Position numbers and translations under genes: made by a program. Shown piece by piece: positions 8,454 through 16,439 of a DNA stretch of 64,000 nt; position 1 is the first letter of the stretch; each line of letters starts with the position of its first letter. The stretch covers positions 1 to 64,000 of the forward strand of contig NZ_JAJNDB010000010.1 in the NCBI RefSeq assembly GCF_021026375.1. The letters run 5' to 3'. Below the pieces are notes generated by a model. It did not search any database and was not told the origin of the DNA. It worked only from the letters and a program-made list of their open reading frames with translations. The DNA comes from Actinomycetospora endophytica (GTDB taxonomy: Bacteria > Actinomycetota > Actinomycetes > Mycobacteriales > Pseudonocardiaceae).

Positions 8454-10661
8454 GTGCACGTGACGAACCAGGAGTGGGCGCCGCGCCCGATCACGCCGCT
8501 GCAGCCCGCCGCCGCGGCGCCACGGGCCGAGACCCCCTACGACCTGGGCGTCGACCTCGGCACCACCTTCACCGCGGCCGCCGTGCGCAGCGAGGCCCGC
8601 CCCGGGGCCCCGGACCCGACGGTGCGCGTCGTCGGTCTCGAGCGCGGCTCCGTGCAGGTCCCGTCGGTCCTGCTCGTCGACGACGACGGGTCGCTCCTGG
8701 TGGGGGGCGAGGCCGAGGCCCGCGCCCCGTGGGCCCCGCAGCGCGTGGTGCGCGAGTTCAAGCGCCGGCTCGGGGACGCCACCCCGATCGTCGTCGCCGG
8801 CGAGGGCTTCTCCGCCGACGGTGTCGCGGCCGAGATGGTGCGCTGGACCGCCGACCGCGTCGCCGGGACCCACGGCGCCGAGCCGCGCCGCATCGCCGTC
8901 GCCCACCCCGCCGGCTGGGGCGCCTACCGCCGCCGGGTCTTCACTGAGGCCCTCGCCGAGGTCGGCCTGCACGACGTCGTCCTGCTCACCGAGCCCGAGG
9001 CCGCCGCGGCCGCCCACGCCGCCGCCGGGCGGCTGCCCGTCGGGCGCACCGTCGCCGTCTACGACCTGGGCGGCGGCACCTTCGACGCCGCCGTCGTGCG
9101 CGGCGTGCCGGCCTGCCCGACGGCGCCGGTGGGCCTGACCGTGCTCGGCCGCGGCCAGGGCCTCGAGGCCCTCGGCGGCATCGACTTCGACGAGGCCCTG
9201 TTCTGGCACGTCTGCTCCGAGCTCGGCGGTGCGGTCGCCGCGCTCGACCCCGCCGACCCGGAGACCGTCCGCGCCGTCGCCGGACTGCGCCGGTCCTGTG
9301 TGCTCGCGAAGGAGACGCTCTCGGTCGACACCGACGCGGTCGTCGACGTGCGGCTGCCGAACGTCACCACCCGGGTGCGCGTCACCCGCGGCGAGTTCGA
9401 GGAGATGATCGAGCCGGCGCTGCGCCAGACCGTCGACGTCCTCGGCGAGGTGCTCGACTCCGCCCGCGTCCGCGCCCAGGACCTCGACGGCGTGCTGCTG
9501 GTCGGCGGGTCGTCCCGCATCCCGCTGGTCGCGCGGATGCTCTCCGCCGAGCTCGGCCGGCCGGTCGCGGTCGACCCGGACCCGACGACCGTCGTCGCCC
9601 GCGGCGCCACCTGGGCCGCCGCGGCCGCGAGCGGTGCGGTCCGCCCGGCCGCCCCGACCTCCGGCCCGTTCCCGGCCCACGGCTCCGGGCCCTTCCCGGC
9701 CCCGTCCCCCGCCTACGGCTTCCCGACCCAGGGCTCCGGTCCGTTCCCGGCGCCGTCGCCCGCGTACGGCCTCCCGGCCCAGGGCTCCGGTCCGTTCCCG
9801 GCGGCTCCGTTCGACGACGAGCCCCGCACCGACGTCGTCGGCCGCTCCGCCGCGCTGCTCGCGCACGCCCGCCACGCCGACCCCGACGACCCCATGACGA
9901 CGCCGGTGCGCCTCGACCTCCGCGCCGCGCAGCAGGCGCCCGAGCCGCCGACCCCGGCGTACGGCGTCACCACCTCGGCCCTGCCCCCGGCCCGCCCGAC
10001 GTCGTTCGCCCCGGCCGCGCCGTTCGAGCCTCCGTCGCGGCCCGACCCCCGCCGGCGTCGCCTGGCGATCGGTGCCGGCGCGGCGGCGGTGCTCGTCGTC
10101 GGCGGGGCCGTCGCCGTCTCGGTGCCGATGATCAGCAAGGCCAGCTCCACCGGCACCGCGACGACGGCCGCAGCGCCCGCGGCTCCCGCCGGGATCACCG
10201 CCCAGCCGGCCGCCGCGAACGCCGGGACCCTCCCCGCCGGCACCCTCCCGGGCGCCACCGACCCGACGACGGGTGCCGCGACCGGCGGGACCACCGCGAA
10301 GGTCGCGAACAAGGCAGGGACCGCAGCCGCACCGGCGCCCGGCACCCCGGCCGCAGCCGCCGCGGCCCGGCCCGGCACCCCGGTCGCGCCTCCCGTGGTC
10401 CCGGCCGCGAAGCCGGCGGCAGCGCCGGCTGCCGCGAACCCCGCGCCCGCCCCGGTCCCGGCGCCCGTGAAGAACACGGGCGGGACGCCGGCCGCCAACC
10501 CCGGCGCCGGGCAGCCGAAGAGCGGCGACACCACCCCGCCGGCCTCGAACCCGCCCGCGTCGAACCCGCCCGCCTCGACCCCGCCGGCCGGGTCCGGTAG
10601 CCCGACGACCACCACGCCCGCGGCTCCGGCCGCGCCCGCCGCCGCGACGGTGCCGGCGTGA
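8454..10661 (+). CDS. Hsp70-like ATPase with membrane anchor and Pro/Ala-rich tail
   Basis: A 735-residue protein. Residues 30-380 are an Hsp70-type nucleotide-binding domain: phosphate-1 motif LGVDLGTTFTAAAV, phosphate-2 motif VYDLGGGTFDAAVV and adenosine motif LLVGGSSRIPLVARML. The usual substrate-binding domain is missing. Instead there is a linker with near-repeats GSGPFPAPSPAYG, a single membrane helix near residue 545 (LAIGAGAAAVLVVGGAVAV) and a 170-residue Ala/Pro-rich extracytoplasmic tail. Start is GTG 8454 with GGGGGAG upstream; GTG 8460 is an alternative. It is translationally coupled to the LuxR gene. A sensing or scaffold role at the membrane is inferred. Confidence 0.85.
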   Translation: MHVTNQEWAPRPITPLQPAAAAPRAETPYDLGVDLGTTFTAAAVRSEARPGAPDPTVRVVGLERGSVQVPSVLLVDDDGSLLVGGEAEARAPWAPQRVVREFKRRLGDATPIVVAGEGFSADGVAAEMVRWTADRVAGTHGAEPRRIAVAHPAGWGAYRRRVFTEALAEVGLHDVVLLTEPEAAAAAHAAAGRLPVGRTVAVYDLGGGTFDAAVVRGVPACPTAPVGLTVLGRGQGLEALGGIDFDEALFWHVCSELGGAVAALDPADPETVRAVAGLRRSCVLAKETLSVDTDAVVDVRLPNVTTRVRVTRGEFEEMIEPALRQTVDVLGEVLDSARVRAQDLDGVLLVGGSSRIPLVARMLSAELGRPVAVDPDPTTVVARGATWAAAAASGAVRPAAPTSGPFPAHGSGPFPAPSPAYGFPTQGSGPFPAPSPAYGLPAQGSGPFPAAPFDDEPRTDVVGRSAALLAHARHADPDDPMTTPVRLDLRAAQQAPEPPTPAYGVTTSALPPARPTSFAPAAPFEPPSRPDPRRRRLAIGAGAAAVLVVGGAVAVSVPMISKASSTGTATTAAAPAAPAGITAQPAAANAGTLPAGTLPGATDPTTGAATGGTTAKVANKAGTAAAPAPGTPAAAAAARPGTPVAPPVVPAAKPAAAPAAANPAPAPVPAPVKNTGGTPAANPGAGQPKSGDTTPPASNPPASNPPASTPPAGSGSPTTTTPAAPAAPAAATVPA

Positions 10662-12304
10662 CCGTGCTCGACGACTCCCCGATCACCATCGCCCGCGCCG
10701 CCGACTCCTCCTCACGTCACCTCGTGGGATCCGCGTCCCCCGATCCCCTCGCTGCCCCGGCGCCCGAGCTGGCCGACCCGCCGGCGCCCGACCTCGTCGA
10801 GGCCGCCGAGCGCGCCGCCGCCGCGGGCGAGCTGGTGGAGGCCGCCCGCTGCGCCGACGCCGTCCTCGTCGAGCCGGACGCCGAGCCGCGCCGGCTGGTC
10901 CGCGCCGCGCACGTCCTCGCCGGGGTCCACTCCCACCGCGGGATGCTCGCCGACGCGGCCGAGCTGCACGCGTGGGTCGCGCTCGTCGCCCCGTGCTCGG
11001 CGTCGCCCGCCGCCGCCGTCGCGCTGCTCGGCACCGGGCGCGACGTCGCCGAGCCCACCCCCGACGCCACCCGCCCCGCACCGCCGACCCTGCGCGCGGG
11101 CGCCGAGGGCCTCGTCGGGCGGGCGATCGCCGCCTCGATCCGCCCCGGCGGGTCGGCCGCCGCCCTCTCCGACCTCACTCGCGCCGCCGCCACCCTCGAG
11201 TGCCGCGGCGGGGCCGTGCTGCTCGACGACTCCCCCGCCGCCCTCGGCGCGCTCGTCGCCCTCCACCGCGGCGAGCCGGACCTGGCGCGCTCGCTCGTCG
11301 ACCGTGCCGTCGCGACGGATCTCGGCGGGCCCGGGTACCGCCGTCGCCATCTACTGCTGCGCGCCTGGGCCGACATGGCCGGCGGCGACCTCACCGCCGC
11401 CCGCGCCGGGCTCGACGCGGCCGCCGCCCGCCCGGAGCCGGTGCACGCCCGCGACGAGCTCGTCGCCGTCGCGCTCGAGGCGGGTCTGGTCCGTCGCGCC
11501 GGCGACATCCGCGGCCTGCTCGCCCTGTGGACCCGCGCCCGCGAGGCCGTCCTGCGCCACGCCGTCGACCTGTGGTCGCTGCTCGCGATCGGCGAGCTCG
11601 TCGTCGTGGCGGGCCGCCTCGGCCAGGGCGCCTGGCTCGCCCCGCACGCCGAGGCGGGCGACGAGCTGCTCGCCGCGCTCGGCCGCCCGGTGCTCTGGGC
11701 CGCGCCGTGGCACTGGTGCGGGTTCCTCGCCGCGGTCGCCGCCGAGGACCCGCCCGCCGCGCAGCACCACGCGGCCCGCCTCGCCGACGCCGCATCCGAC
11801 CCGGCCGCCCACGCCGGCTCGCTCGCCACCCTGCTCGCCCGGGCCGCGCGGGTGTGGCTGCACGTGCTCTCCGGCGCGGTCGACCTCGACGAGGTCACCG
11901 CGACGACGACGGCGCTCGCCGAGGCCGGGATGGCCTACGACGGTGCGCGCCTCGCCAAGGAGGCCGCCGTCCGCACCACCGACAAGCGGGTCCTCGCGGC
12001 CACGCTCGGGCTCGCCCGCGGTCTGGTCGCCGGTCCGTCGTCGGCCCCCGCCGACCCGGCGCCCGAGGCACCCGCCGTCCGGGACGCCGCGCCCGCCTCG
12101 GCCCCGCGACCCTGCGTGCTCTCCGACCGCGAGCGCGAGGTCGCCGAGCTGCTCCTCGACGGCATGACCTACCGCGAGATCGGCGACCGCCTGTTCATCA
12201 GCGCGAAGACCGTCGAGCACCACGTCGGGCGGATGCGCCAGCGCCTCGGCTCGGAGACCCGCACCGACCTGTTCGCGGATCTCCGGGACGCGCTCGCGGG
12301 CTGA
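10658..12304 (+). CDS. LuxR-type transcriptional regulator with long helical N-terminal domain
   Basis: A 548-residue protein. The last 60 residues are a LuxR/FixJ-type helix-turn-helix: LSDREREVAELLLDGMTYRE, then a RLFISAKTVEHHVGRMRQRL recognition region. The first 480 residues are Ala/Leu/Arg-rich and probably TPR-like helices. No Walker A motif is visible, so it is not a classical ATP-dependent MalT/LAL protein. Its GTG overlaps the stop of the Hsp70-like gene by four bases. Mycobacteria have a LuxR-type regulator (IniR) near iniBAC; an analogous role in controlling the divergent ini-like operon is plausible but inferred. Confidence 0.82.
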   Translation: MTVLDDSPITIARAADSSSRHLVGSASPDPLAAPAPELADPPAPDLVEAAERAAAAGELVEAARCADAVLVEPDAEPRRLVRAAHVLAGVHSHRGMLADAAELHAWVALVAPCSASPAAAVALLGTGRDVAEPTPDATRPAPPTLRAGAEGLVGRAIAASIRPGGSAAALSDLTRAAATLECRGGAVLLDDSPAALGALVALHRGEPDLARSLVDRAVATDLGGPGYRRRHLLLRAWADMAGGDLTAARAGLDAAAARPEPVHARDELVAVALEAGLVRRAGDIRGLLALWTRAREAVLRHAVDLWSLLAIGELVVVAGRLGQGAWLAPHAEAGDELLAALGRPVLWAAPWHWCGFLAAVAAEDPPAAQHHAARLADAASDPAAHAGSLATLLARAARVWLHVLSGAVDLDEVTATTTALAEAGMAYDGARLAKEAAVRTTDKRVLAATLGLARGLVAGPSSAPADPAPEAPAVRDAAPASAPRPCVLSDREREVAELLLDGMTYREIGDRLFISAKTVEHHVGRMRQRLGSETRTDLFADLRDALAG

Positions 12305-12411
12305 CTCGCCCGGTTCGCCCCCGACCGTCCCACCTTCCTCGCGAAACCCGCCCGTCGAAGCACCGTCGACCCCCGCGCGACGTGCGATGCTCAGCGGCGA
12401 GGAGGAGAGCC

Positions 12412-12804
12412 GTGGATGCCGCGCAGCCGTACACCACCAAGTCGAGCCCCTGGTCGGTGCCCGACACCGTCGACCGGCTGACCACGCTCATCGCCGCCCG
12501 GAGCATGACGCTGTTCGCCGCGATCGATCAGCGGGCCGCCGCCCGCGAGGCCGGACTCGACCTCCGGGACACCGTGCTGCTGCTGTTCGGCAGCCCGGTC
12601 GCGGGTACGCCGGTCATGGACGCGGCGCCCCTCGCGGCGCTCGATCTGCCGCTCAAGCTGCTGGTCTGGGACGACGGGGGCCGGACGCAGGTGTCGTACC
12701 TGACGCCGGCCGTCCTCGCGGACCGCCACCATCTCTCGCCGTCGCTCGCCGCCCCGCTGGCCGGGATCGACGGGCTCACCGACGCCGCGCTGACTCCCGA
12801 CTGA
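12412..12804 (+). CDS. DUF302 domain protein
   Basis: A 130-residue soluble protein starting at GTG 12412, with GGAGGAG a few bases upstream. The whole length fits DUF302: the TVDRLTTLIAARSMTLFAAI element, the LLLFGSPVAGTPVMDAAP turn and a LPLKLLVWDDGGRTQVSYL strand pair. DUF302 proteins are small alpha/beta proteins of unknown biochemical function, sometimes linked to redox or envelope stress. It follows the LuxR gene by about 107 bp in the same direction and precedes an L,D-transpeptidase. Confidence 0.85.
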   Translation: MDAAQPYTTKSSPWSVPDTVDRLTTLIAARSMTLFAAIDQRAAAREAGLDLRDTVLLLFGSPVAGTPVMDAAPLAALDLPLKLLVWDDGGRTQVSYLTPAVLADRHHLSPSLAAPLAGIDGLTDAALTPD

Positions 12805-12881
12805 CCGGGATCGGACAACCCCCGGCCCCCGCCGGCCGTCTGACGACTCGACGAGCGCAACAGCAGGAAGGTGTGGATCAG

Positions 12882-14087
12882 GTGGTGTGGCAGCGGGGCT
12901 TCGTGGCTCTGATGATGGTCGTGCTCGCGTTCCTGCTGGGATGCGGCGTGTACGGCGCGACGGCCATCGGGTCGACGACGCCGCGGACGCACGACGAGGC
13001 CGCCGCGCCACCACCGCCCGCACCCGCCGTCGCCCTCTCCCCGACGGCCGGCGCGCACGACGTCGCGCCCGACCAGCCCGTCACGGTGACCGCGACGAAC
13101 TCCCGCCTGACGGGCGTGGCGCTGCAGGGACCGCAGGGCCCGGTCGCCGGGACGCCGACCCCGGACGGCCGGAGCTGGCGCGCGCAGACGGCGCTGACCT
13201 ACGGCGCGACCTACACCTGGTCCGGACAGGCCACCGGCGACGGCGGGACGGTGCCGGTCAGTGGTTCGTTCAGCACCGTCGACCCCGCCCGGACCACCCA
13301 GGCGCAGGTCAACATCGCCGACGGCGAGACGGTCGGGGTCGGCGCGCCGATCATCGTGCAGTTCGACCACCACGTCACCGACAAGGCCGTCGCCGAGCGC
13401 GCGATGAGCGTGCAGACCTCGGTGCCGACCACCGGGTCCTGGGCCTGGCTCGACGACGACAACGGCGGCTCGCGCGCCCACTGGCGGCCGCAGAACTACT
13501 GGACGCCGGGCACGCAGGTCGCGCTCACCGTTCACCAGTTCGGCGTGAACGACGGCGGCGGTGTCTGGGGCGCGGAGGACGTCACCAGCCACTTCACGAT
13601 CGGCCGCTCGCAGATCGTCAAGGCGGACGTGAACAGCCACCAGATGGACGTGGTGCGCGACGGCAAGACGGTCATGAGCTTCCCGGCCAGCTACGGACTC
13701 GGCTCCGACCCGAACCGGAACACGACCAACGGCGTGCACATCGTCATGAGCAAGTCCCAGACGGTGCTGATGTCGAACCCGAAGTACGGCTACAACAACG
13801 TCCCGGAGCACTGGGCCGTGCGGATCGAGAACAACGGCGAGTTCATCCACGCCAACCCGCTCACCGATGGCGTGCAGGGCTCGGAGAACGTCACGCACGG
13901 CTGCGTGAACCTCTCCACCGACAATGCCCAGCAGTACTTCGACACCGCGATCTTCGGTGACCCCGTCGAGGTCACCAACAGCCCCGTCCCGCTGACGATG
14001 TCCGACGGCGACATCGCGGACTGGACGGTGCCGTGGGACCAGTGGACCGCGATGTCGGCTTTGTCCCCGCAGCACCAGGCGCAGTAG
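12882..14087 (+). CDS. L,D-transpeptidase (YkuD) with Ig-like domain, probable lipoprotein
   Basis: About 401 residues. A hydrophobic N-terminus ends in FLLGCGVYG, a near-lipobox. Ig-like domains (about residues 45-220) include the phrase SPTAGAHDVAPDQPVTVTAT. The YkuD catalytic domain ends with the motif THGCVNLS, with the nucleophile Cys near residue 341 and the preceding His visible. These enzymes form 3-3 cross-links in peptidoglycan outside the membrane; the architecture matches mycobacterial LdtMt2-type enzymes. Several GTGs compete for the start; 12882 was chosen because AGGAAGG lies about ten bases upstream. Confidence 0.9.
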   Translation: MVWQRGFVALMMVVLAFLLGCGVYGATAIGSTTPRTHDEAAAPPPPAPAVALSPTAGAHDVAPDQPVTVTATNSRLTGVALQGPQGPVAGTPTPDGRSWRAQTALTYGATYTWSGQATGDGGTVPVSGSFSTVDPARTTQAQVNIADGETVGVGAPIIVQFDHHVTDKAVAERAMSVQTSVPTTGSWAWLDDDNGGSRAHWRPQNYWTPGTQVALTVHQFGVNDGGGVWGAEDVTSHFTIGRSQIVKADVNSHQMDVVRDGKTVMSFPASYGLGSDPNRNTTNGVHIVMSKSQTVLMSNPKYGYNNVPEHWAVRIENNGEFIHANPLTDGVQGSENVTHGCVNLSTDNAQQYFDTAIFGDPVEVTNSPVPLTMSDGDIADWTVPWDQWTAMSALSPQHQAQ

Positions 14088-14175
14088 CCGCTCTCCTCAT
14101 CGAGGATTCATGCCTCGGACACGATGATGTCGGGCGTCGGTCTTCGGGAAGGGGGCGGTCGGTGGCGGAGCCGGG

Positions 14176-15759
14176 ATGGTGCTGAAGCCGCCCGACCCTC
14201 GGCTCGTCCCGACCCGGGTGGCTCCGCCCCTGTCCGGGACCCGGCCCACGGGCGCCGCCCCGGCCCCGCCGCGCCCGGCGCCCGGACCTCCCGGCCGTTC
14301 ACCGGCCCCGCCCCCGCCGGCGGCGTCCGGCGGTCGTCGTCGGGGTCGGGGCTGGCGGGTCGCGGTGGCGGTGCTCTCGGCGGCGGTGCTGGTGGGCTGC
14401 GGGACCGCGTGGGTCAGCATCCACGGCGTCGGCGGCGCGGACGTCATCTCCGACGGGGTCGCGGACAACGGCGCGCAGAACATCCTGCTGGTCGGCCTGG
14501 ACACCCGCACCGACGCGCACGGGAACCCGCTGCCGGCCGACCAGCTGGCGGCCCTGCACGCCGGCAGTTCCGACGACGGCGGTGACAACACCGACACGAT
14601 GATCGTCATCCACATCCCCGCCGGGGGTGGCGCGGCCACGGCGTTCTCGATCCCGCGGGACTCCTACGTGCAGCTGGCGGGCGACTTCGGCGCCCACAAG
14701 ATCAACACCGCGTACACCTACGGGGAGAACGCCGCGCGCCCCCAGCTGGCCGCGCAGGGGCAGGCCGGACCTGCGCTCGCCGTCGCCACCGCCGACGCCG
14801 GTGCGCGGGAGGCGATCGGGACCGTGCAGCAGCTGACCGGGCTGACCATCACCCACTACGCGGCGATCAACCTCGCCGCCTTCGACGCCATCAGCAACGC
14901 CGCGGGGGGTGTGCAGGTCTGCCTGCTCGCGCCCACCCGGGACGACTTCTCCGGGGCGAACTTCCCCGCCGGTGTCCAGACGATCAGCGGCGCGGCCGCG
15001 CTGGCCTTCGTCCGGCAACGTCACGGCCTGCCGAACGGCGACCTCGACCGCATCCGCCGTCAGCAGGTGTTCATGGCCGCGCTGAGCGCGAAGCTGCTCT
15101 CCGCGGGCACCCTCACGAGCCCGTCGGCGATGGGTGGACTCGTGCAGGCCGTCGACGACGACGTGGTGCTCGACCAGAACTGGGACCTGCTCTCCTTCGC
15201 CGAGCAGCTGCACGGGCTCTCGGCAGGCGCTGTCACCTTCCGGACGGTGCCCACCGGCTCGACTGACCTCCAGACCCCCGAGGACGGCACCGCGGTGCAG
15301 ATCGACCCGACCCAGGTCCAGGGCTTCATCCAGAACGCGATCGACCCGGCCCCGCCGAGCACGAGCACCGCTCCGCCGGCGCCACCGCAGGCCCCCGTGC
15401 ACGCGGACGGCTCGGTGGACAGCGTCGAGGTGCTCAACGGCTCCGGTCAGGGCGGCGCCGCCTCGTCCGCGCTGAACACGCTCACCGAGGCCGGGTTCTC
15501 GCCCTCCGACACCGGCGACGCCCACACCCGGCCGGACACGACCATCCAGTACGCGCCCTCCGACCAGGCGGACGCGGTCGTTGCTCAGGCCGTGCTCGGC
15601 GCGGGCGTCACCCTCACTCCCGACGAGTCGCTCTCCCCCGGTCGGCTGCGCATCACGCTCGGCACCGACCTCCCGGCGAGCGGAGCCGCCTCCCCGTCGT
15701 CCGCCTCAGCTCCGCCGCCGGCCCCGATCAGCGCGGGTGCGATCCCGTGCATCAATTAG
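14176..15759 (+). CDS. LytR-CpsA-Psr family ligase with C-terminal LytR_C domain
   Basis: A 527-residue protein: Pro-rich cytoplasmic N-terminus, one membrane helix near residues 60-80, then an LCP domain (about 90-350) with NILLVGLDTR, NTDTMIVIHI, SIPRDSYV and the RQRHGLPNGDLDRIRRQQ region containing the pyrophosphate-binding Arg residues. A LytR_C domain (VEVLNGSGQGGAASSALNTL) lies near residues 415-500. LCP proteins attach secondary wall polymers, such as arabinogalactan in mycolata, to peptidoglycan. It follows the L,D-transpeptidase, so the two form an envelope pair, but a 88-bp gap leaves room for a separate promoter. Confidence 0.92.
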   Translation: MVLKPPDPRLVPTRVAPPLSGTRPTGAAPAPPRPAPGPPGRSPAPPPPAASGGRRRGRGWRVAVAVLSAAVLVGCGTAWVSIHGVGGADVISDGVADNGAQNILLVGLDTRTDAHGNPLPADQLAALHAGSSDDGGDNTDTMIVIHIPAGGGAATAFSIPRDSYVQLAGDFGAHKINTAYTYGENAARPQLAAQGQAGPALAVATADAGAREAIGTVQQLTGLTITHYAAINLAAFDAISNAAGGVQVCLLAPTRDDFSGANFPAGVQTISGAAALAFVRQRHGLPNGDLDRIRRQQVFMAALSAKLLSAGTLTSPSAMGGLVQAVDDDVVLDQNWDLLSFAEQLHGLSAGAVTFRTVPTGSTDLQTPEDGTAVQIDPTQVQGFIQNAIDPAPPSTSTAPPAPPQAPVHADGSVDSVEVLNGSGQGGAASSALNTLTEAGFSPSDTGDAHTRPDTTIQYAPSDQADAVVAQAVLGAGVTLTPDESLSPGRLRITLGTDLPASGAASPSSASAPPPAPISAGAIPCIN

Positions 15760-15764
15760 GTGCG

Positions 15765-16439
15765 CTACAGCCCTCCGGCGAGACGGTCGAACACCTCGCC
15801 GACGATCTCGTGCAGCGCTCCCCGGTCCCGCGCCCCGCCCGCCGTCGCATCCGTCCACCGCTGCATCGCGACCCGCACTCCAGCCATGACGCTCGCGGCG
15901 ACCAGCGCCGGGTAGAGCCCGACCGGCCGGTCCGCAGCCTCGTCGTCGGAACCGTCGCGACCCGGCTCCCCGATCCGCTCCGCCACCGCGACCGCCAGCG
16001 CCCGCTCCCCCGCCGCGTACGCCGCGAGCTGATGCGGGAGCAGCGAGGGAGTGCGCCGCATCATCCGCAGCGCGTCCATCTCACCCTCGGCGCTCAGGTC
16101 GTCGACGTGGGCGAGGACCGCCACGCGCAGCGCGGTCAGCACGCTCTCCGACGTCGGCCGCATCCGGAACCGCTCGACGAGCACCTCGGTACGGGCCGCG
16201 TCCCCCGCGACGACGGCCTCCTCCTTGCTGGAGAAGTAGTTGAAGAAGGTCCGCAGGGCGACGTCGGCCTCGTCGGCGATCTGCTCGACGGTGACGTTCT
16301 CGACGCCGTGCTCCAGCGAGAGCCGCACCGCCGCCTCGCTCAGCGCCGCCCGCGTGGCCTGCTTCTTGCGCTCCCGTCGCCCGACCGCCACCGGCCCAGT
16401 CTCTCCCGGGGCCGGTCGGCGGACGGTCAAGGTGCTCAT
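15765..16439 (-). CDS. TetR-family repressor, controls the adjacent MFS exporter
   Basis: A 224-residue TetR-type regulator. The N-terminal HTH covers about residues 20-70: TRAALSEAAVRLSLEHGVEN, then VTVEQIADEADVALRTFFNYF with a FSSKEEAV turn. The C-terminal ligand domain is helical. It is the second gene of a two-gene operon; its ATG overlaps the MFS stop (ATGA). Because it is co-transcribed with the exporter, the likely control is repression of the shared promoter at 18353-18486, where palindromic sites are visible. The ligand is unknown. Confidence 0.9.
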   Translation of the reverse strand: MSTLTVRRPAPGETGPVAVGRRERKKQATRAALSEAAVRLSLEHGVENVTVEQIADEADVALRTFFNYFSSKEEAVVAGDAARTEVLVERFRMRPTSESVLTALRVAVLAHVDDLSAEGEMDALRMMRRTPSLLPHQLAAYAAGERALAVAVAERIGEPGRDGSDDEAADRPVGLYPALVAASVMAGVRVAMQRWTDATAGGARDRGALHEIVGEVFDRLAGGL

